5,963 nt of DNA from Candidatus Aerophobota bacterium (GTDB lineage: Bacteria > Aerophobota > Aerophobia > Aerophobales > B47-G16): contig QMPZ01000102.1 of NCBI GenBank assembly GCA_003648815.1, positions 1-5,963 of the forward strand. Direction: 5' to 3'. A program made the position numbers and the translations under genes. The notes beneath the pieces are model-generated. The model was not told where the DNA came from. It searched no databases and was given only the letters and a program-made list of their open reading frames with translations. Below are positions 5,813 to 5,963 of this stretch, in pieces (the first letter of the stretch is position 1; each line of letters opens with the position of its first letter).

Positions 5813-5963
5813 ATGTTACGAAAGTTGGTGGTGGTCCTTGTGGTGGGAGCACTTTCGTTGCTGGGCGTACTTCCAGGCCTGGCAGAAGACCAGTACACCA
5901 CCTTAAAGGACTACGAGAAGGCCACGGGAAAGGCAATAACCAGGTTCCATGAGGCTCCCATGC
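5813..5963 (+). CDS. ABC transporter family 5 solute-binding protein, N-terminal part
   Basis: The gene opens at ATG 5813 and runs off the window end; about 50 codons are visible. The N-terminus is a classic Sec signal peptide: MLRK, a hydrophobic stretch of Val/Leu/Gly/Ala to about residue 20, then PGLA followed by EDQ, with cleavage likely after Ala24. There is no lipobox Cys, so lipid anchoring is not indicated. The mature start, YTTLKDYEKATGKAITRFHE followed by APM, matches the opening of a group of family 5 (peptide/nickel/opine-type) extracellular binding proteins in which TGKxIxxFxEAPML follows the signal peptide. The protein would capture a substrate outside the membrane for an ABC importer whose other genes should lie downstream. 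The 163-base gap with hairpin suggests separate or modulated expression from the hydrolase genes. Confidence 0.7.
   Translation, partial: MLRKLVVVLVVGALSLLGVLPGLAEDQYTTLKDYEKATGKAITRFHEAPM

Overview
The window looks like bacterial chromosomal DNA packed with genes on the + strand. Nearly every gene has a strong AAGGAGG-type ribosome binding site. Gaps inside the gene run are 0 to 34 bases, and only one is longer (163 bases, 5650-5812). I cannot name the organism. Purine-rich Shine-Dalgarno sites, many AGG/AGA arginine codons, a secreted family 5 solute-binding protein and this mix of hydrolases would fit an environmental, perhaps uncultured, bacterium, but that is inference.

Layout: (1) 1-341, the C-terminal end of an alkaline-phosphatase-superfamily protein of type I phosphodiesterase/nucleotide pyrophosphatase style. 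(2) 372-1814, a sulfatase-fold hydrolase. (3) 1815-3443, a DUF3604/PHP-like putative metallo-phosphoesterase that begins directly after the previous stop. (4) 3459-4802, a second sulfatase-fold hydrolase, paralogous to gene 2. (5) 4837-5649, a sugar phosphate isomerase/epimerase (xylose-isomerase-like TIM barrel) interrupted by one in-frame TGA at 5215-5217. (6) 5650-5812, a gap holding a five-codon mini-ORF with a very good ribosome site and a strong hairpin. (7) 5813 to the window end, the start of a secreted ABC-transporter solute-binding protein, cut by the window edge.

How the genes may work together (inference): three alkaline-phosphatase-superfamily hydrolases, a DUF3604 protein and a sugar isomerase/epimerase beside a solute-binding protein suggest uptake and breakdown of a small organic compound, perhaps a phosphorylated, sulfated or phosphonate-bearing sugar or polyol. 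Both full-length sulfatase-like proteins have Thr where true sulfatases have the Cys/Ser that becomes formylglycine. They are therefore more likely phosphoester, phosphonate-ester or transferase-type enzymes than classical sulfatases. Neither they nor the DUF3604 protein shows a signal peptide, so the chemistry is probably cytoplasmic and the substrate imported.

No tRNA, rRNA, CRISPR array, insertion sequence or phage gene was seen.
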